Of a DNA stretch of 11,211 nt, positions 9,031-11,211 are shown piece by piece (within the stretch, counting starts at the first letter, position 1; every line of letters begins with the position of its first letter). This DNA comes from Tannerella sp. GTDB taxonomy: Bacteria; Bacteroidota; Bacteroidia; Bacteroidales; Tannerellaceae. A model generated the notes under the pieces. It was not told the DNA's origin and did not search any database. It saw nothing but the letters and a program-made list of their open reading frames with translations. Location: positions 1 to 11,211 of the forward strand of contig JAIRKN010000052.1 in NCBI GenBank assembly GCA_031260095.1. The letters run 5' to 3'. The translations under genes and the position numbers were made by a program.

Positions 9031-9935
9031 CTGATATCATCTGAGATGAGGCGGGCGAATTTGTTGTTTGTCTGATGTCCCGGACAGATGGCAATGATGA
9101 TACCTTTAATGAATTGTCCTATTAACGATATGTCGCCGATGATATCTATTATTTTATGTCTTGCCGGTTCGTTCGGGAAGCGGAGAGGTGTATTTGTTAT
9201 ATAACCAAAAGCTTTGGCATCCCTTTTTTCTACATTCATCATTCTGGTTAATTTGTCTAACTCTTTCTGGTGTATTTGTTTATCGTAAACAATAATGGTA
9301 TTGTTTAAATTGTCCTCATTGAACAGGCCTTTCCGTAAAAGAAATTCAATCTCTTTAATAAAAGCGAATGACCGACATGCGGCTATTTCATCCGGAAATT
9401 CCGACAGATTGTGCATGATTGCGCCCTGAAGGTCCAATACTTCGGAGTCATAATAAATCTGGGTATGGATCTCTAACTTATCGGAAGGTATGAGTATCAG
9501 ATGGGAACCGGATATTTCATCCAGATATTCTATTTTATGATCAGGGATATAGTAAATTCTTTTTTCAGCCTGTTCCCGGATGCCAGCCTGTATAATCTTA
9601 TTCACAAATATAGCGGAACTTCTGTCTAACACAGGAAATTCCGGTGCATCAACCTGAATCAGACAATTATCAATACCACAGGCGTAGAGGGCAGCCAGAG
9701 CATGTTTGACGGATCTTACCTGTATGCCGTTTTCCGATAAAATGGCGCCGCGCTTTGTTGATATAACATTTTCGGCTGTTGCCGTTATGACAGGCTGGCC
9801 GGGTAAATCTGTCCGGCATATTTTATATCCGAAATTATCGGCTGCAGGGCAAAATGAAATATTAATATCCAGCCCTGAGAAAAGACCTTTGCCATTCAAT
9901 GAAAATTTTTCTTGTAATGTATTTTGTTTTGTCAT
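8973..9935 (-). CDS. LpxC-like protein with substituted catalytic glutamate, no FabZ domain
   Basis: LpxC is the zinc deacetylase that commits UDP-3-O-acyl-GlcNAc to lipid A synthesis. The 320 residues align along their length with the LpxC half of the Bacteroides LpxC-FabZ fusion, but the FabZ half is absent. Preserved are the zinc ligands His78, His260 and Asp264 (ARHKIIDIIGD), Lys261, Asp268 and His287 (PGHQTNNK). Altered are the catalytic-base glutamate of the T-V-E-H motif, here Lys77 (codon AAA, 9705-9707); the HTG motif (Phe19-Ser20-Gly21); DGSA (DRSS, 104-107); SRTF (CRSF, 187-190, Thr to Ser); and GGDLDNAIV (EDNLNNTII, 207-215). Retained zinc ligands with lost catalytic motifs suggest a paralogue with changed or no deacetylase activity, presumably alongside a normal LpxC-FabZ elsewhere. 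That second copy is an inference. The gene is divergent from the downstream regulator. Its 3' end may carry a frameshift. Confidence 0.85.
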   Translation of the reverse strand: MTKQNTLQEKFSLNGKGLFSGLDINISFCPAADNFGYKICRTDLPGQPVITATAENVISTKRGAILSENGIQVRSVKHALAALYACGIDNCLIQVDAPEFPVLDRSSAIFVNKIIQAGIREQAEKRIYYIPDHKIEYLDEISGSHLILIPSDKLEIHTQIYYDSEVLDLQGAIMHNLSEFPDEIAACRSFAFIKEIEFLLRKGLFNEDNLNNTIIVYDKQIHQKELDKLTRMMNVEKRDAKAFGYITNTPLRFPNEPARHKIIDIIGDISLIGQFIKGIIIAICPGHQTNNKFARLISDDIRNKSLPKCRSSFRNIPMNT

Positions 9936-9964
9936 AATATCTTTATATAATTACATTCGAATTA

Positions 9965-9996
9965 CAAATATATTAGCTTGAATATGTATAAACCAA
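9965..9996 (-). promoter_or_regulatory. Predicted sigma-ABfr promoter of the LpxC-like gene
   Basis: TATATTTG on the minus strand (9965-9972) matches TAnnTTTG, with TTG (9994-9996) 21 bases upstream as a -33 element. Its presence argues that the LpxC-like gene is still transcribed and is not simply a decayed remnant. Confidence 0.65.
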
Positions 9997-10061
9997 GTTA
10001 CCCAGTGCAATAATTACCGTATTGGTTTTCTCATTTTAAAAAAATAGGATTAAAAATACTA

Positions 10062-10105
10062 TTTGTTGCGCAAAACAAAACTATACTGCAAAAAAGTATG
10101 CAAAA
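10062..10105. promoter_or_regulatory. Candidate operator cluster between divergent genes
   Basis: Within the 231-bp gap between the LpxC-like gene and the regulator, this segment has an 8-bp palindrome TTGCGCAA (10066-10073), three GCAAAA copies starting at 10070, 10088 and 10100, and an inverted repeat ATACT-N7-AGTAT (10083-10099). Such features would fit a binding site for the adjacent HTH protein. The surrounding DNA is so A-rich that chance cannot be ruled out. Confidence 0.3.
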
Positions 10106-10139
10106 TAAAAAAAAACAAGAGTGTATAAAATATTTTGTG

Positions 10140-10147
10140 TAAATTTG
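10140..10147 (+). promoter_or_regulatory. Predicted -7 promoter box of regulator gene
   Basis: TAAATTTG matches TAnnTTTG and lies 19 bp before the start codon, giving a leader of roughly a dozen bases. No clear TTTG -33 element sits at the usual distance. There is no Shine-Dalgarno sequence, which is common in Bacteroidota. Confidence 0.55.
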
Positions 10148-10166
10148 GACTTTTAAAATTTCTAAG

Positions 10167-11156
10167 ATGTATAATAACGAGAAAAAATTACAGGAAAAAT
10201 TTATTTTTTTGTTAAAAGAAAAAATCCCCCGCCATCTTGCTAACACGCTTATGGAAATGTTGCCGTTGGAGAAAGAAGCTATATACAGACGTTTACGCGG
10301 GGAAGTCGCATTTTCTTTTTTTGAGATGGCGACCTTATCTTCGTCGTTAAGTATATCTCTTGATAACATTGCCGAGATCGCCTCTCCTTATCGTTCCCAA
10401 TGGTATCACCTCCATATACGCGACTATTGCGAGTTTAAACCGATAGACCTGAATATGAGCTATAATTATATAAAGGCGATCATTGCGGCGGCAGGCGATC
10501 CGAACTCCGAATTTGGTATTGCAGCGAATATGATCCCGTTGCATATAGGGCTTTTGCATCTTCCTGTTTATCGTATTTATTTGCTCAAATGGAGGTATCA
10601 GTCCGGCAAAACCCCAAGAAACAAATTAAGTTATTCGGATATCCGGGTACCGGAAGCCGAAAAGAAGACTTATCAGCAATATTTGGATGCTGTTCGAAAG
10701 ATTAAGTACACCTTTTTTATTTGGGATAATTCTTTTTTTCTATCCCTTATTAATGATATTAATTATTTTTACAACGTCCGGATGATCACCCGGACTGAAA
10801 TGCAAATGCTCAAGTTGGAAATGTTTCGTTTGCTTGATACGCTTGAGCATTTTGCCGATGAAGGACAATTCGATACGGGAAATAAAGTGGAAACTTATGT
10901 TTCTGATTTGGATTTTGACTCTACCTATACTTATCTGTCGAGTGACAATATGTCTATTTGCATGAATAGTGTATATAGTCTGGGCGCTTTTACTTCGCTT
11001 GAAAAGGAAGCCTGCGAAGAAATGAAAAATTGGGTACTGGGATTGAAAAAAAGTTCTGTTCTTATTTCCGGTGCCGCTCAATACGACAAAATTATGTTTT
11101 TTGAAAAACAAAGAGAAATGTTGGAAAAACACTTTGTTATCGATGAAGAAAAATAA
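10167..11156 (+). CDS. Putative HTH transcriptional regulator, BetR-like N-terminus
   Basis: This 329-residue protein lacks a signal peptide or membrane segment and is likely cytoplasmic. The first 70 residues look like a divergent lambda-repressor/BetR-type helix-turn-helix: a leading helix (EKKLQEKFIFLLKEKIP), then LEKEAIYRRLRGEVAFSF (34-51) as the putative recognition region, and LSSSLSISLDNI (57-68). I recall a family of about 300-residue Bacteroidales proteins with the same KEA.YRRLRGEV.F core, usually annotated as XRE-family or hypothetical. The remaining 250 residues are rich in aromatic and charged residues and mainly helical in appearance; I recognise no ligand or enzymatic domain. 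The gene is divergent from the LpxC-like gene across a 231-bp gap, so it may control that gene or itself. This is an inference from position only. Confidence 0.7.
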   Translation: MYNNEKKLQEKFIFLLKEKIPRHLANTLMEMLPLEKEAIYRRLRGEVAFSFFEMATLSSSLSISLDNIAEIASPYRSQWYHLHIRDYCEFKPIDLNMSYNYIKAIIAAAGDPNSEFGIAANMIPLHIGLLHLPVYRIYLLKWRYQSGKTPRNKLSYSDIRVPEAEKKTYQQYLDAVRKIKYTFFIWDNSFFLSLINDINYFYNVRMITRTEMQMLKLEMFRLLDTLEHFADEGQFDTGNKVETYVSDLDFDSTYTYLSSDNMSICMNSVYSLGAFTSLEKEACEEMKNWVLGLKKSSVLISGAAQYDKIMFFEKQREMLEKHFVIDEEK

Positions 11157-11211
11157 AAAGATTTGAGTGGTGACGCAAAAAGTATGCTACTGTAAATAAT
11201 AGGCAATCGCT
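11157..11211. other. Window end, no feature recognised
   Basis: The last 55 bases follow the regulator stop and are too short to assign. No terminator hairpin, promoter box or tRNA is visible. Confidence 0.5.

Overview
The window looks like chromosomal DNA of a Bacteroidales bacterium (Bacteroidota). Coding DNA is AT-rich. Five or six gene starts are preceded by a match to the Bacteroidota sigma-ABfr promoter box TAnnTTTG, and Shine-Dalgarno sequences are mostly weak. The proteins resemble Bacteroides/Parabacteroides-type families: a Bacteroidota TamB, a Yip1 membrane protein, an LpxC domain close to that of the Bacteroides LpxC-FabZ fusion, and a BetR-like regulator. The genus cannot be fixed from the sequence alone.

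Layout. Bases 1-240 are a GC-richer, non-coding repeat patch with a 20-bp perfect palindrome and a GAAGCAATCC-type dispersed repeat; 241-480 is an AT-rich leader. A very large TamB gene (591-4991, + strand) follows. Its membrane anchor is encoded upstream of the first conventional start codon. Next is a compact two-gene galactofuranose unit (+): UDP-galactopyranose mutase glf (5112-6215) and, 9 bp later, a WbbI-like galactofuranosyltransferase (6225-7268). Converging on it is a Yip1-family membrane protein (7316-7885, -). This gene is divergent from a predicted lipoprotein with PQQ-like/beta-propeller repeats (8005-8880, +). A weak hairpin with a T-run separates that gene from a convergent, stand-alone LpxC-like gene (8973-9935, -). 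A 231-bp two-way promoter region then leads to a predicted DNA-binding regulator (10167-11156, +). The last 55 bases hold nothing I recognise.

Common theme. Most genes concern the cell envelope: TamB (lipid/outer-membrane assembly), Galf synthesis and transfer (surface glycan), an LpxC relative (lipid A family), a polytopic membrane protein and an exported lipoprotein. They form several separate transcription units, not one operon.

The most notable observation is the LpxC-like protein. It keeps the three zinc ligands (His78, His260, Asp264) but has Lys77 where LpxC enzymes have the catalytic-base glutamate. It has also lost the HTG, DGSA and GGxxDN motifs and has no FabZ domain. It is probably a repurposed or inactive paralogue, possibly also frameshifted at its 3' end. 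Second are the missing start codon of tamB and the repeat patch. I see no CRISPR array, transposase, tRNA or rRNA.
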